From NCBI GenBank assembly GCA_045656145.1, contig JAZOQP010000031.1, forward strand, positions 1 through 64,000: a DNA stretch of 64,000 bases, written 5' to 3'. The translations under genes and the position numbers were made by a program. Below are positions 16,255 through 25,203 of this stretch, piece after piece; the first letter of the stretch is position 1, and the number at the start of each line of letters is the position of its first letter. Source of the stretch: SIG565 sp045656145 (GTDB taxonomy: Bacteria; Bacillota; Clostridia; Oscillospirales; Acutalibacteraceae). Below the pieces are notes generated by a model. The model saw only the letters and a list, made by a program, of their open reading frames with translations. It was not told where the DNA came from and ran no database searches.

Positions 16255-17742
16255 TTAGTAACCAAATGGGAAATCGAATGTTCCGTTATTATTTTTCGAA
16301 TTTTCATCCTTTGAATCATTATCCTTTGAATTGTTATCCTTTAATGATTCATATTCATAACTTGAAGTGCTTTCTGCTCTTAATAGTTCTACTTCAATAT
16401 TTTTAGAAGTTTTTGAAACCGCTGAGTAAATAGTTAATATAACTTTATCACCGGGTTTTGCAGCTTCAATAATTTCAAGAATGGTTTCGCCCTTTAAAAT
16501 TTTAATATCGTTAACGCCTGTGATAATATCGCCTTCGCTTGCCTTTCCGTAAAGTGGACTTTCAGCATTAATTTCAGCGAGTTTTAAACCACTAATATTT
16601 GAGCCGTTAATTTCGGCGGTTACAGAGTCAATCTCGGTATAAGAAACGCCAAGTTTTGCTCTTGAAGTAACGGTGCCATTATTAATTAATTCCTCAACAA
16701 CAAATTTTACCGTTGTGGTTGGAATCGCATAGCCAACACCCTCATATTCATCGCCGACAAGTTTAGATGAAGTGATACCAACAACCTGGCCGTATGCATT
16801 AACCAAGGCTCCTCCCGAACTTCCGGGATTAATTGCTGAATCGGTTTGGATAAGCTTTGAAGAATAGCTTGTTGTGTTAGCAACTCTTCTATTTAAAAAA
16901 GATATATAACCTCCTGTTATTGATGAACTTGCAGTAGCATCATTAGGTCTGCCTATAGCAAAAACCTCTTCGCCAAATTTTAATTCATCGGAATTGCCGA
17001 AAGTTGCAGGATAAAATCCTGAAGCATCAACCTTTAAAACGGCTAAATCACTGCGTGTGTCTCCTGCTACAAATTTTGCTTCATAAATATTGCCATCGTA
17101 TGAATAAATCTTAAATTTAGCAGAAGGAGTTTCCATATAAATATGGTCATTTGTGATAATATAACCATCTTCGGAATAAACAACACCGCTGGCATACCCT
17201 TTAATTCCCTCTTTATCATAAACCGCAATACCAACAACCGATTTATTAAGTTCTTCATATACCTGTTCAGCCGAAAGTTTCTCATTGTTTTCGGGTTTAG
17301 CAGCAAGGTTTAAAGAAGGATTTTTAGGAGAGATTGAAACAGCATTTTTACCGGCATAATATCCTAAAGAAGCTACAACAGTTAAAATTAATGCAAAAAT
17401 GATAAGTAACGCAAAAATTTTAAATCCTTTTTTATTTTGCTTTTCGGAAACGGTTTCTATAGGGGTAATTTTAACAAAATCTTCGATTTGCTCGTTATTA
17501 ACGGGAATTTGAGTAGTGTTAGCAGTTTCTTGCTCAATAACAATTTCCTGTTCTTCGATAATCTCTTTCTCGTCAATAATATCAGATTCTTCGAGGATTT
17601 CTTCTTCCTCAATAATTTCGGTTTCTTCGGCAATTTCGTTTTCTATTGTAGAATTATCGTTCTTTTCTTCAATATTTTCATCTAAAATAACTTCGTTTTG
17701 AACTTCTTCATTTTCAAAGAAATTTTGATTATTTTCCGTCAT
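16255..17742 (-). CDS. HtrA/DegP-like membrane-anchored serine protease
   Basis: The 495-residue S1C protease has a long Glu-rich cytosolic N-terminus (about residues 1-103), one membrane anchor (about 105-128), a trypsin-like domain and a PDZ domain. The triad is visible: His in TNDHIY, Asp in RSDLAVL, Ser in NPGSSGGALVN. The PDZ region spans about residues 370-460 and a low-complexity Asp/Asn/Lys tail follows. It degrades or refolds damaged exported proteins. It lies next to a two-component system on the same strand, which may respond to envelope stress. Confidence 0.93.
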   Translation of the reverse strand: MTENNQNFFENEEVQNEVILDENIEEKNDNSTIENEIAEETEIIEEEEILEESDIIDEKEIIEEQEIVIEQETANTTQIPVNNEQIEDFVKITPIETVSEKQNKKGFKIFALLIIFALILTVVASLGYYAGKNAVSISPKNPSLNLAAKPENNEKLSAEQVYEELNKSVVGIAVYDKEGIKGYASGVVYSEDGYIITNDHIYMETPSAKFKIYSYDGNIYEAKFVAGDTRSDLAVLKVDASGFYPATFGNSDELKFGEEVFAIGRPNDATASSSITGGYISFLNRRVANTTSYSSKLIQTDSAINPGSSGGALVNAYGQVVGITSSKLVGDEYEGVGYAIPTTTVKFVVEELINNGTVTSRAKLGVSYTEIDSVTAEINGSNISGLKLAEINAESPLYGKASEGDIITGVNDIKILKGETILEIIEAAKPGDKVILTIYSAVSKTSKNIEVELLRAESTSSYEYESLKDNNSKDNDSKDENSKNNNGTFDFPFGY

Positions 17743-17763
17743 AAAAGGATATCCTCTCTAAAA

Positions 17764-19179
17764 TTATTTTGGTAATAGAATTTTAAATGTTGTAAATTCT
17801 CCCGGAGTGCTTTGAACAGTAATTTTTCCTCCATGAAGAGAAATGATTGTTTTAACAATAAACAAACCTAGACCTGAACTGTTTTTATTATTAGAGCGAG
17901 ATTTATCTATTTTATAAAATCTATCAAAAATTAGGTCTATTTGCTCTTTTTCTATACCCTCGCCCGAGTTTTTAATAACAATTTCAACCGAATTTGCATT
18001 ATTATTTGTTGCAAACTCAATTGTTCCGCCCTCATTTGTGAATTTAACGGCGTTATCCACAAGATTATATAGCACCTGATAAATCAAATCAAAATCAGCG
18101 CAAATTTCAGTTTTTTGGAGCGTATCTAGGCCATTAATTTGTAAATTATATTTTTCAATAATATTTTCTCGGCTTAAAACAACATTGATAAGAGACGCTG
18201 AAACATCAAAATTAGTTTTATTTAAAGTTAATGTTCCCGATTCAAGCCTTGAAATATTTAACATTGTTTCAACAATTCTTGAAAGGCGCTTAACCTCTTC
18301 GGATACAATTTTTAAGTATTCATCCTGTTTATCTTTTGGAATAGTGCCATCTATTATTCCATCGATAAAACCTGCTATTGTTGTCATGGGAGTTCTGAGT
18401 TCATGAGAAACATTTCCAATAAAGCTGCGGCGCATTCCTTCCATTTTTGAAAGTGAATCGGTCATATTATTAAAGGCTAACGATAACTCTCCTATTTCAT
18501 CATCAGAAACAACAGGAACCCTTTTTGAAAAATCGCCTTGCGCCATACTTTTTGCCGCAATTGACATTAGTTTTAGCGGTTTAGTTTGATTATATGAAAT
18601 CGTAAACACCGCTAAAAACATTAAAATAATCGGAACGAACGCAGAAATTAAATAAATGTTAAACAAACTTTTTAGAAGTGATTTTAAAGAAGAAGTTGAG
18701 GCTGTTGCAAATACATAACCATATACGGTGTCATCATTCGCTACGACCTTTTTGGCAGTAACATAGTGGTCATCCAAATAAATTCCGTTTAATTTATCAA
18801 CTAAGCGATATTTATTTTGATTAATCTTCGCTAAAACATCCATTGAAATAGTTTTTTTGGAATGAATACATCGCATTTCAGTTTGGAAATTTCTGCAACC
18901 GCAAACCACTATTTCGCCTTTGTTATTGCAAACAAAAATATCCATATCGGAAATTTCATTCTGAATGCTAATTATATTATAAATATTCCTATTAAAATTA
19001 ATCGAATTTATATCAGCTAAAACAATCCTCGAAACCGAATCGCAATTTTTAGAAAGAGAATCAAATTTTTCCCTTGAAAAATAATTTGCAACGGCAAACG
19101 AAAGTATACCTATTGTAACTGTTAAGCTAACTAGTATAATAGCCGATGTTGTAAAAAAGAATTTTTTAAATAATTTCAT
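17764..19179 (-). CDS. Sensor histidine kinase
   Basis: The 471-residue kinase has a membrane helix near residues 10-32, an extracellular sensor domain, a second helix near 172-195, HAMP, HisKA (His in GNVSHELRTP) and HATPase_c (DNAVKF; SSGLGLFIVK). The sensor part contains a Cys cluster (FVCNN, VVCGCR, MRCIHS near residues 82-106) that could bind metal or form disulfides. The response regulator gene lies eight bases upstream and the HtrA gene follows. The stimulus is not known. Confidence 0.93.
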   Translation of the reverse strand: MKLFKKFFFTTSAIILVSLTVTIGILSFAVANYFSREKFDSLSKNCDSVSRIVLADINSINFNRNIYNIISIQNEISDMDIFVCNNKGEIVVCGCRNFQTEMRCIHSKKTISMDVLAKINQNKYRLVDKLNGIYLDDHYVTAKKVVANDDTVYGYVFATASTSSLKSLLKSLFNIYLISAFVPIILMFLAVFTISYNQTKPLKLMSIAAKSMAQGDFSKRVPVVSDDEIGELSLAFNNMTDSLSKMEGMRRSFIGNVSHELRTPMTTIAGFIDGIIDGTIPKDKQDEYLKIVSEEVKRLSRIVETMLNISRLESGTLTLNKTNFDVSASLINVVLSRENIIEKYNLQINGLDTLQKTEICADFDLIYQVLYNLVDNAVKFTNEGGTIEFATNNNANSVEIVIKNSGEGIEKEQIDLIFDRFYKIDKSRSNNKNSSGLGLFIVKTIISLHGGKITVQSTPGEFTTFKILLPK

Positions 19180-19187
19180 TATAACCC

Positions 19188-19874
19188 TTATTTCAATTCG
19201 AATTTATATCCAACGCCCCAAACGGTTTTTAATTCCCATTTGTCAGATACGCCTTCTAGTTTTTCTCTAAGTCTTTTAACATGAACATCAACGGTTCTGG
19301 AATCTCCATAATAATCAAAGCCCCAAACCTCATCAAGAAGTTGATCTCTTGTAAAAACTCTATTAGAATTGCTAGCTAAATGATAAATCAACTCTAATTC
19401 TTTAGGAGGAGTATCAATTACCTTACCATCAACAATAAGTTCATAGTTAGTAAGATTAATGCTCAGCTTATCATAATTTACTTCCTTAGTTTGATAAGCG
19501 TTATCTTTAGCACTTCTTCTAAGAACAGCTTTAATTCTGGCTACTATTTCTTTTGTATCAAAAGGTTTAGTAACATAATCATCTGCGCCGAGTTCTAAAC
19601 CTAAGACTTTATCGAAAACTTCTCCCTTAGCAGTTACCAAAATTATTGGAACATCAGAAGATTTTCTTATTTCTCTGCAAACCTGCCAACCATCAAGCCC
19701 AGGTAACATAATATCAAGCAAAATTAAATCAGGCTTTTCTTCTTCATTTAATTTAACTGCTGATAAACCATCATTAGCAATAACTGTTGAAAAACCATCT
19801 TTTTCAATATAAAGCTTTAATAAATCGCAAATATTGGTATCATCATCTACAATTAATATTTTTTCGGTTGCCAT
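19188..19874 (-). CDS. OmpR-family response regulator
   Basis: The 228-residue regulator has a receiver domain (acidic DDDTN, phospho-Asp in LILLDIMLPG, Lys in VTKPFD) and a winged-helix DNA-binding domain (RTVDVHVKRLREKL near the end). It forms a pair with the downstream kinase. The targets are unknown; the HtrA-like gene in the same cluster is a natural candidate. Confidence 0.94.
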   Translation of the reverse strand: MATEKILIVDDDTNICDLLKLYIEKDGFSTVIANDGLSAVKLNEEEKPDLILLDIMLPGLDGWQVCREIRKSSDVPIILVTAKGEVFDKVLGLELGADDYVTKPFDTKEIVARIKAVLRRSAKDNAYQTKEVNYDKLSINLTNYELIVDGKVIDTPPKELELIYHLASNSNRVFTRDQLLDEVWGFDYYGDSRTVDVHVKRLREKLEGVSDKWELKTVWGVGYKFELK

Positions 19875-19944
19875 ATTACTACCCCTTTCCTACTTATATT
19901 TTACAATAAAAAAATTATTTTTTATTAATAATGTGTTAATTTTA

Positions 19945-19973
19945 AAGAAAAACCGCCCATTAATATGGGCGGT
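19945..19973 (-). terminator. Terminator of the zinc-ribbon protein gene
   Basis: The stem ACCGCCCAT / ATGGGCGGT is followed on the minus strand by a T-rich run. Confidence 0.88.
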
Positions 19974-20000
19974 ACGAATATTTATATTATGTAAATATAA

Positions 20001-20294
20001 TTATTCTGCATCAGCATTTTCTGCTTCCTTCATCTTAGCAAAGCACTCGCTGCAATAAACCGGACGGTCATCACGCGGAATGAAGGGAACCTTTGCAACT
20101 CCACCGCAAGCATTGCAGGTTGCTTCGTGTAATTCACGCGGAGCTCTGCCGGCATTCTTACGTTTGTCGCGGCAAGGTTTGCAACGCTGGGGTTCATTTA
20201 CAAAGCCTTTAGACTCATAGAATTCCTGCTCACGAGCGGTGAAAACGAATTCTTCGCCACAGTCTTTGCAAACTAAAGTCTTGTCCTCAAACAT
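20001..20294 (-). CDS. Double zinc-ribbon protein
   Basis: A 97-residue protein with two four-Cys zinc ribbons. The first uses CKDC and CKPC (about residues 9-41). The second uses CNAC and CSEC (about residues 60-83). This matches the zf_Tbcl / CxxC-CxxC-SSSS arrangement common in Clostridia. It is probably a small nucleic-acid or protein-binding factor; its role is not established. Codon use suggests strong expression. Confidence 0.85.
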   Translation of the reverse strand: MFEDKTLVCKDCGEEFVFTAREQEFYESKGFVNEPQRCKPCRDKRKNAGRAPRELHEATCNACGGVAKVPFIPRDDRPVYCSECFAKMKEAENADAE

Positions 20295-20350
20295 CTTTGT
20301 TACCTCTCTCTAGATTTTCATTTTACACAGAAAACTGTGTTATATAAAAG

Positions 20351-20902
20351 CTATTTAATAGCCTTTATTTTGTGTCTTAAGCGCACCATTGCATTATTAA
20401 CCGCCTTTGTATCAACACTTAATTTATCAGCAATGGAATCATAGGAACCATTATTAAGAAATTCACATAAAACTTTATATTCAAAAGCAGATAATGTATT
20501 TTGAATTTTTTCAATAAAAATCATACATTCTTCTTTTTCGATTATCAATGATTCAGGAGTGATTTCTATCGGTTTTTCATATTCCTCAAAAGGAATTGTT
20601 TCAGAACTTGGAACCTGTTTTTTATTAAAAAGCTTTCGATACGCAGTTATTAATCCGCGCTCAATACAGAGATTAGCAAATGTTGAAAAAGATGAAAGAG
20701 TTTCATCATAAACATTGATTGCAGAATATAGAGCTATAATACCCTCTTGCACCATATCATCAATATCCGCAAATGGACAAAGCAAAGATGCTTTATGCCG
20801 AATAATGCCTACATATTTATTGATCAATATATGTAAAAAATTATTATCGCCCGATTTGATCAGCGAAACAATTTTTTCATCAGAAAATTGGCAATAATCC
20901 AT
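20351..20902 (-). CDS. sigH: Sigma-H-like sporulation sigma factor
   Basis: The 183-residue sigma-70 family protein resembles SigH (Spo0H) throughout. Region 2 shows DDMVQEGIIALYSAI and a SFSTFANLCIERGLITA stretch very like the SigH FAELCITRQIITA. Region 4 has LSAFEYKVLCEFLNNGSYDSIADKL. SigH links the stationary phase to Spo0A-dependent sporulation. It is a little shorter than B. subtilis SigH. A different alternative sigma factor cannot be excluded. Confidence 0.78.
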   Translation of the reverse strand: MDYCQFSDEKIVSLIKSGDNNFLHILINKYVGIIRHKASLLCPFADIDDMVQEGIIALYSAINVYDETLSSFSTFANLCIERGLITAYRKLFNKKQVPSSETIPFEEYEKPIEITPESLIIEKEECMIFIEKIQNTLSAFEYKVLCEFLNNGSYDSIADKLSVDTKAVNNAMVRLRHKIKAIK

Positions 20903-20931
20903 ACTTGCTCCAAAATAAAAACTATATAGAT

Positions 20932-20961
20932 ATAATAACTTATATTATAATATTTGTCAAG
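20932..20961 (-). promoter_or_regulatory. Promoter of the sigH-like gene with an 0A-box-like sequence
   Basis: On the minus strand TTGACA, 17 bases, TATTAT. The -35 is overlapped on the plus strand by TTTGTCAAG, one base off the Spo0A box consensus. Confidence 0.6.
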
Positions 20962-21035
20962 CATTTTTATATTTTTTAAAATTTTACCAATTTTTTTGTA
21001 TAGAATAACGAAATTTTGCAAAACTTTCAATTTCT

Positions 21036-21926
21036 TTATTTAATTTTCTTAAAATTACCTACCGTTTCATTTACTGTTTCACAAAAAGAAAAAGTATTAT
21101 CGTATTTTATTAAAATATTCTTTAAATCAATTATTTGGTGTTTATTAATAACGCAAATTAAAAGCGATTGTTCGCTTCCCTTAAAAGATCCGATAGCCGA
21201 TAATTTCGTTGAGCTGTGATGAATAATGTTGGTTATTTCTTCTGTAATCTCATTTGGATGAGTTGTAATTATAGTAAATTTACATTCCCTCTTAGTTCCT
21301 TTGATAATATAGTTACCGATAAAGCTTGAAATAAAGCAATATAGAACACATAAACAAACCGGTTTATAATCATAAATTAATCCGTTCATTTCATTTGGTT
21401 TTGCATAAACAAAAAAAGAAATTATCGCAACAATAGTATTTAAAATAAATGTAATCCAAAAGAAATTCAGCTCAGGTTTTTTAAAACTTAAATACTTTGA
21501 AATTATATCTGTTCCGCCTGTTGATGAGTTTATTCTAAAGCAAACTCCATAAACAAAACCGCTTATAACGCCGCTTAAAATTACAGGAAAAATTGTGTCA
21601 TGCCCGCCTGCATTATATTGAAAATCAGTTAACCCAATTTTTTGTAGATAAAGAAAAAACAGTGAATAAGAAATGCAAAAAACAAATGAGCGTTTAGCAA
21701 ACTCTTTATCAAATAAAAAATAAGCTAAAAAACAAAGCGGAATATTGATTATAAGCGACATATAACCAATACTAAAACCTGTTTTATATTGAATCATTGT
21801 GGCAATTCCGTTTAATCCTGCAGGAGCAAATCCATTTTCAACAATAAAAAGTTGATAATTAAAGGCTAAAAGAACCGCAACCCCAATTATAGCTAAATAA
21901 CAACCAAGTTTTATATTAATTTTCAT
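21036..21926 (-). CDS. YitT family membrane protein
   Basis: The 296-residue protein has five or six membrane segments followed by a C-terminal DUF2179 domain (about residues 205-290). Typical motifs are GLNGIATMIQYKTGFSIG and SSTGGTDIISKYLSFKK. The YitT family is widespread in Firmicutes; transport of small molecules has been suggested, without a general substrate. It is a single-gene unit with terminators on its upstream side that insulate it from the tRNA-Gly gene. Confidence 0.92.
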   Translation of the reverse strand: MKINIKLGCYLAIIGVAVLLAFNYQLFIVENGFAPAGLNGIATMIQYKTGFSIGYMSLIINIPLCFLAYFLFDKEFAKRSFVFCISYSLFFLYLQKIGLTDFQYNAGGHDTIFPVILSGVISGFVYGVCFRINSSTGGTDIISKYLSFKKPELNFFWITFILNTIVAIISFFVYAKPNEMNGLIYDYKPVCLCVLYCFISSFIGNYIIKGTKRECKFTIITTHPNEITEEITNIIHHSSTKLSAIGSFKGSEQSLLICVINKHQIIDLKNILIKYDNTFSFCETVNETVGNFKKIK

Positions 21927-22021
21927 AATTACACTCCCCTTTTAATTTGATTATACAATTAAATTTTTATGGCTTCAATTAAAAATCAATTACCTGTATA
22001 CCATTAATACAAGAGTAATAA

Positions 22022-22052
22022 AAAAAGACAGTCAATAACGACTGTCTTTTTT
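22022..22052. terminator. Terminator upstream of yitT
   Basis: An 11-bp stem (AAAAGACAGTC / GACTGTCTTTT) carries A- and T-runs on both sides. Confidence 0.85.
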
Positions 22053-22070
22053 ATACCGTACCAAAAAAAT

Positions 22071-22099
22071 AAAAAGCCACTTCAAATGAAGTGGCTTTT
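22071..22099 (-). terminator. Terminator of tRNA-Gly
   Basis: A 12-bp stem (AAAAGCCACTTC / GAAGTGGCTTTT) directly follows the tRNA CCA end on the minus strand and is followed by T-rich sequence. Confidence 0.9.
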
Positions 22100-22173
22100 G
22101 GAGCGGGTGATGGGAATCGAACCCACACGACCAGCTTGGAAGGCTGGGATTCTAGCCATTGAACTACACCCGC
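22099..22173 (-). tRNA. tRNA-Gly (TCC)
   Basis: On the minus strand the 75-base gene folds as a cloverleaf: acceptor GCGGGTG / CACCCGC, anticodon loop CTTCCAA with anticodon TCC, T loop GGTTCGATTCC, encoded CCA. Confidence 0.96.
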
Positions 22174-22177
22174 AAAA

Positions 22178-22219
22178 ATCGGCAAGAAATATAATAACAC
22201 AGTTCTTGCCGATAGTCAA
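22178..22219 (-). promoter_or_regulatory. tRNA-Gly promoter nested in the clpE terminator
   Basis: On the minus strand a perfect 11-bp inverted repeat (ATCGGCAAGAA / TTCTTGCCGAT plus TTTTT) follows clpE and looks like its terminator. The tRNA promoter (TTGACT, 17 bases, TATTAT) starts just before it, and its -10 lies in the hairpin loop. Confidence 0.75.
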
Positions 22220-22233
22220 GCAAAAATTTAAAA

Positions 22234-24501
22234 TTATTTGAAGTTTGCAATAAATTCTTTATTATAATCAAAATTAATTTCTTTAATATCAGCACCAACA
22301 TTTTCAATTATAATATCAACTGCTTTATCTTCAATGAACTTTCTTATATTTGTTCTAAGCTCTCTTGCACCTGCTTTTGCATCAGCTGAAAGCTCAGCAA
22401 TCCGCTTAGAAACGCCTTCGGTAAAATTAACCTCAATATTTTTCTCTCTCATTACCTTTGCAAAATCATTGAGCATTAGTTTTGCAATTTCATTAAGAGT
22501 AATTTCATCTAAGGGAGAGAACACAACAACTTCATCAATTCTTGCGATAAATTCAGGTCTTAAAAATTCCTCAAGAGCCTTAATTGCTTTTTCTTTAGAA
22601 ATATCCTCTTTAGTCTTTTCAAATCCTGCAATACCGCCCTTTTGATTACTGCCTGCATTAGAGGTCATAACAATAATAGTATTTTCAAAATTAACGGTTC
22701 TACCCTGTGAATCGGTAATACGTCCATCATCAAAAATTTGAAGAAGAATATTTAATACATCCGGATGAGCCTTTTCAATTTCATCAAACAACACAACCGA
22801 ATAGGGCTTTCTTCTAACCTTTTCGGTTAACTGCCCTGCTTCATCATAACCAACATATCCGGGAGGCGCGCCAATCAAACGAGAAACTGAATGCTTTTCC
22901 ATATATTCCGACATATCAATTCTAATCATTGTTTCGGGAGTTGAGAAAAGCTGCTCGGATAATACCTTTACAAGCTCGGTTTTACCAACACCTGTAGGAC
23001 CAACAAAAATAAATGAAGCAGGTCTACGATGCGGAGTTGTTTGAACTCTTGAGCGTTTAACCGCATTTGCCACAAGATGCGCTGCATTATCCTGGCCAAT
23101 AATTCTTTCTTTAATTTTCTCCTCTAATGAGGATAATTTAACCAAATCACTCTCTTGAATTTTAGAAGCAGGAATTCCTGTCCATAACTCTATAACCTTT
23201 GCAACATCGAATTCTGTTACAAGATTATCGGAAGCCGGTTTATATAAATCATCTGCTTTTTTCTTATATTTTTCAAGATTAGAACGGCTTAGAGCTAATT
23301 TCTCATAATCAGGATTTTCTAAATCGTTTTCAAGAGTTTCGATTTCAATATGACAATCTGCTATTTTTTTATTGATTTCATAAAGTTCATCAATGTTTTT
23401 ATTTGCAAGACTTGAACATGCGCATGCTTCATCCAATAAATCAATGGCTTTATCGGGTAAAAATCTGTCATTAACATATCTTTCGGAAAGCAAAACAATC
23501 TTTTCTATTAAATTTTCAGGCACTGTTACGTTATGAAATCCCTCATAATATCTCTTAACACCCATAAGGATATTAATACTATCTTCAATAGAGGGTTCCT
23601 CAATAGAAATTGGCTGAAAACGGCGTTCTAGCGCGGCGTCTTTTTCAATATATTTTCTATATTCTTTGAATGTTGTGGCGCCAATAACCTGAATTTCACC
23701 ACGCGATAGAGCGGGTTTTAAAATATTTGCAGCATTCATTGAGCCTTCCGCCGAATCTCCGGCACCTACAAGGTTATGAATTTCATCAATAAAGAGAATA
23801 ATGTTACCCTCACTCTTGATTTCATCAATAAGCCCCTTTACTCTGCTCTCAAATTGACCTCTAAACTGAGTTCCCGCAACCAGACCTGTTAAATCCAATA
23901 AAAGTATTTCTTTATCAAGAAGTCTAGCAGGAGCCGAGCCATTGGCAATTTTCAATGCTAAACCTTCGGCAATTGCTGTTTTGCCAACACCTGGTTCGCC
24001 TATTAAACAAGGATTATTTTTTGAGCGGCGAGATAAAATCTGAATAGCACGATAAAGCTCATTATCTCTGCCGATAATAGCATCAAGTTTTCCCTCTTTA
24101 GCTTTTTCGGTAAGATTTGTGCAATACTGATTTAAAAACCTTCTTTTATTTTTTGGTTTTCCTTTCTTGCTGTCCTTATCATCGTTTTTTTCGGTATCCT
24201 CGGCCTTTTCGGGAGCGGCTGTACCGAAAATATTATTTAAAAATGGGAAAGCAGGCGCAGTTCCTAAATTAAAAGAATCTTCGCCATCCTCGGATAAAGA
24301 CATAATATCCATAAATTGATCGCTCATTTGCTCAATATCTTCATCCGAAATATTCATTTTTTTAAGCATATCATCTATCGGTTTTATTCCCGATTCTTTA
24401 GCGCACATTAAGCATAATCCTTGCGGCTCAGATGATGGATTGGAAGGATCTGAAATAAAAACAACCGCAGGGCGCTTTTTACACTTGTAACACAATTTCA
24501 T
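22234..24501 (-). CDS. clpE: ClpE-like ATP-dependent protease ATPase
   Basis: The 755-residue Hsp100 protein starts with a zinc-finger (CYKC ... CLMC, about residues 4-33) as in ClpE. The first AAA+ domain has GEPGVGKTA near residue 168 and a coiled middle region spans about 385-430. The second AAA+ domain has GPTGVGKTE near residue 502. A C-terminal D2-small domain ends the protein. It unfolds substrates for ClpP. The Clp_N repeats of ClpC are absent, which favours ClpE. The gene has a Cys-x-x-Cys start in place of a CtsR-type partner nearby. Confidence 0.88.
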   Translation of the reverse strand: MKLCYKCKKRPAVVFISDPSNPSSEPQGLCLMCAKESGIKPIDDMLKKMNISDEDIEQMSDQFMDIMSLSEDGEDSFNLGTAPAFPFLNNIFGTAAPEKAEDTEKNDDKDSKKGKPKNKRRFLNQYCTNLTEKAKEGKLDAIIGRDNELYRAIQILSRRSKNNPCLIGEPGVGKTAIAEGLALKIANGSAPARLLDKEILLLDLTGLVAGTQFRGQFESRVKGLIDEIKSEGNIILFIDEIHNLVGAGDSAEGSMNAANILKPALSRGEIQVIGATTFKEYRKYIEKDAALERRFQPISIEEPSIEDSINILMGVKRYYEGFHNVTVPENLIEKIVLLSERYVNDRFLPDKAIDLLDEACACSSLANKNIDELYEINKKIADCHIEIETLENDLENPDYEKLALSRSNLEKYKKKADDLYKPASDNLVTEFDVAKVIELWTGIPASKIQESDLVKLSSLEEKIKERIIGQDNAAHLVANAVKRSRVQTTPHRRPASFIFVGPTGVGKTELVKVLSEQLFSTPETMIRIDMSEYMEKHSVSRLIGAPPGYVGYDEAGQLTEKVRRKPYSVVLFDEIEKAHPDVLNILLQIFDDGRITDSQGRTVNFENTIIVMTSNAGSNQKGGIAGFEKTKEDISKEKAIKALEEFLRPEFIARIDEVVVFSPLDEITLNEIAKLMLNDFAKVMREKNIEVNFTEGVSKRIAELSADAKAGARELRTNIRKFIEDKAVDIIIENVGADIKEINFDYNKEFIANFK

Positions 24502-24519
24502 TAAAAATCTAAACTCCTT

Positions 24520-25191
24520 TTAGATAAGAAAACTAGCTGGTAAAATTTTAGCGATTAATCCAAATATTACCGATGTATCAACAGCGGTTTGAGTGAATAT
24601 AAAGAAACCGCCTGTGAGAGAAATAATAATCTTTGTTATTATGATAAAAATTAATGCAAATATTATACCCTTAATTAGTCCTAAAACGCCTCCTAAGAGC
24701 TTATTAACCTTACCAACAATACTAAATGAGAAAATCTTATTAACGATTTTTGCAAGGAATTTCGCGAGGAAATTTAAAACCAAGAAAAGAATCAGGGTTG
24801 TAATTGCTTTTAAAAATGAAATTGCAACCGGCTTTACAACATCATTATTAATTTTAACCGCAACATCTTCACCGGGTTCAATAGAGAATGATGAAAGATC
24901 GATACTGTTTTTTATAAATGCGGGTAATGGTTCAATAATATTTTCTTTTATAGTTTCTTCCGTAGAAGATGCAAGATTTTCAACCGAATTATTAATTGAT
25001 GCTGTTACGGTTGGTTCAATAGCCTTTTCGTATGTATATTCAGCAATGGGTGCACTTAGAGAAACAGCTAAATAAATAGCTAAAATCACACCTACAAATT
25101 CAATAACTGTTTTAACGAAACCTTTTTTAGCACAAATAAAAACAAATAATAAAACTATAGCAACAATGATAATATCTAAGATAAAATTCAT
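24520..25191 (-). CDS. CvpA family membrane protein
   Basis: The 223-residue protein has four membrane helices in the CvpA arrangement: one N-terminal (FILDIIIVAIVLLFVF), one after KKGFVKTVIEFVG, and two near the C-terminus with the NKLLGGVLGLIKG motif. A soluble loop lies between. CvpA homologues are linked to colicin V production and envelope homeostasis in proteobacteria; the role in Clostridia is not established. It lies between clpE and the DUF5711-like gene. Confidence 0.85.
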   Translation of the reverse strand: MNFILDIIIVAIVLLFVFICAKKGFVKTVIEFVGVILAIYLAVSLSAPIAEYTYEKAIEPTVTASINNSVENLASSTEETIKENIIEPLPAFIKNSIDLSSFSIEPGEDVAVKINNDVVKPVAISFLKAITTLILFLVLNFLAKFLAKIVNKIFSFSIVGKVNKLLGGVLGLIKGIIFALIFIIITKIIISLTGGFFIFTQTAVDTSVIFGLIAKILPASFLI

Positions 25192-25203
25192 AATTAAAAC
25201 TCC

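Noticed and set aside
24593..25075. A 160-codon open frame antisense to cvpA
   Set aside because: It is a shadow frame with no start signal; cvpA on the other strand explains the region.
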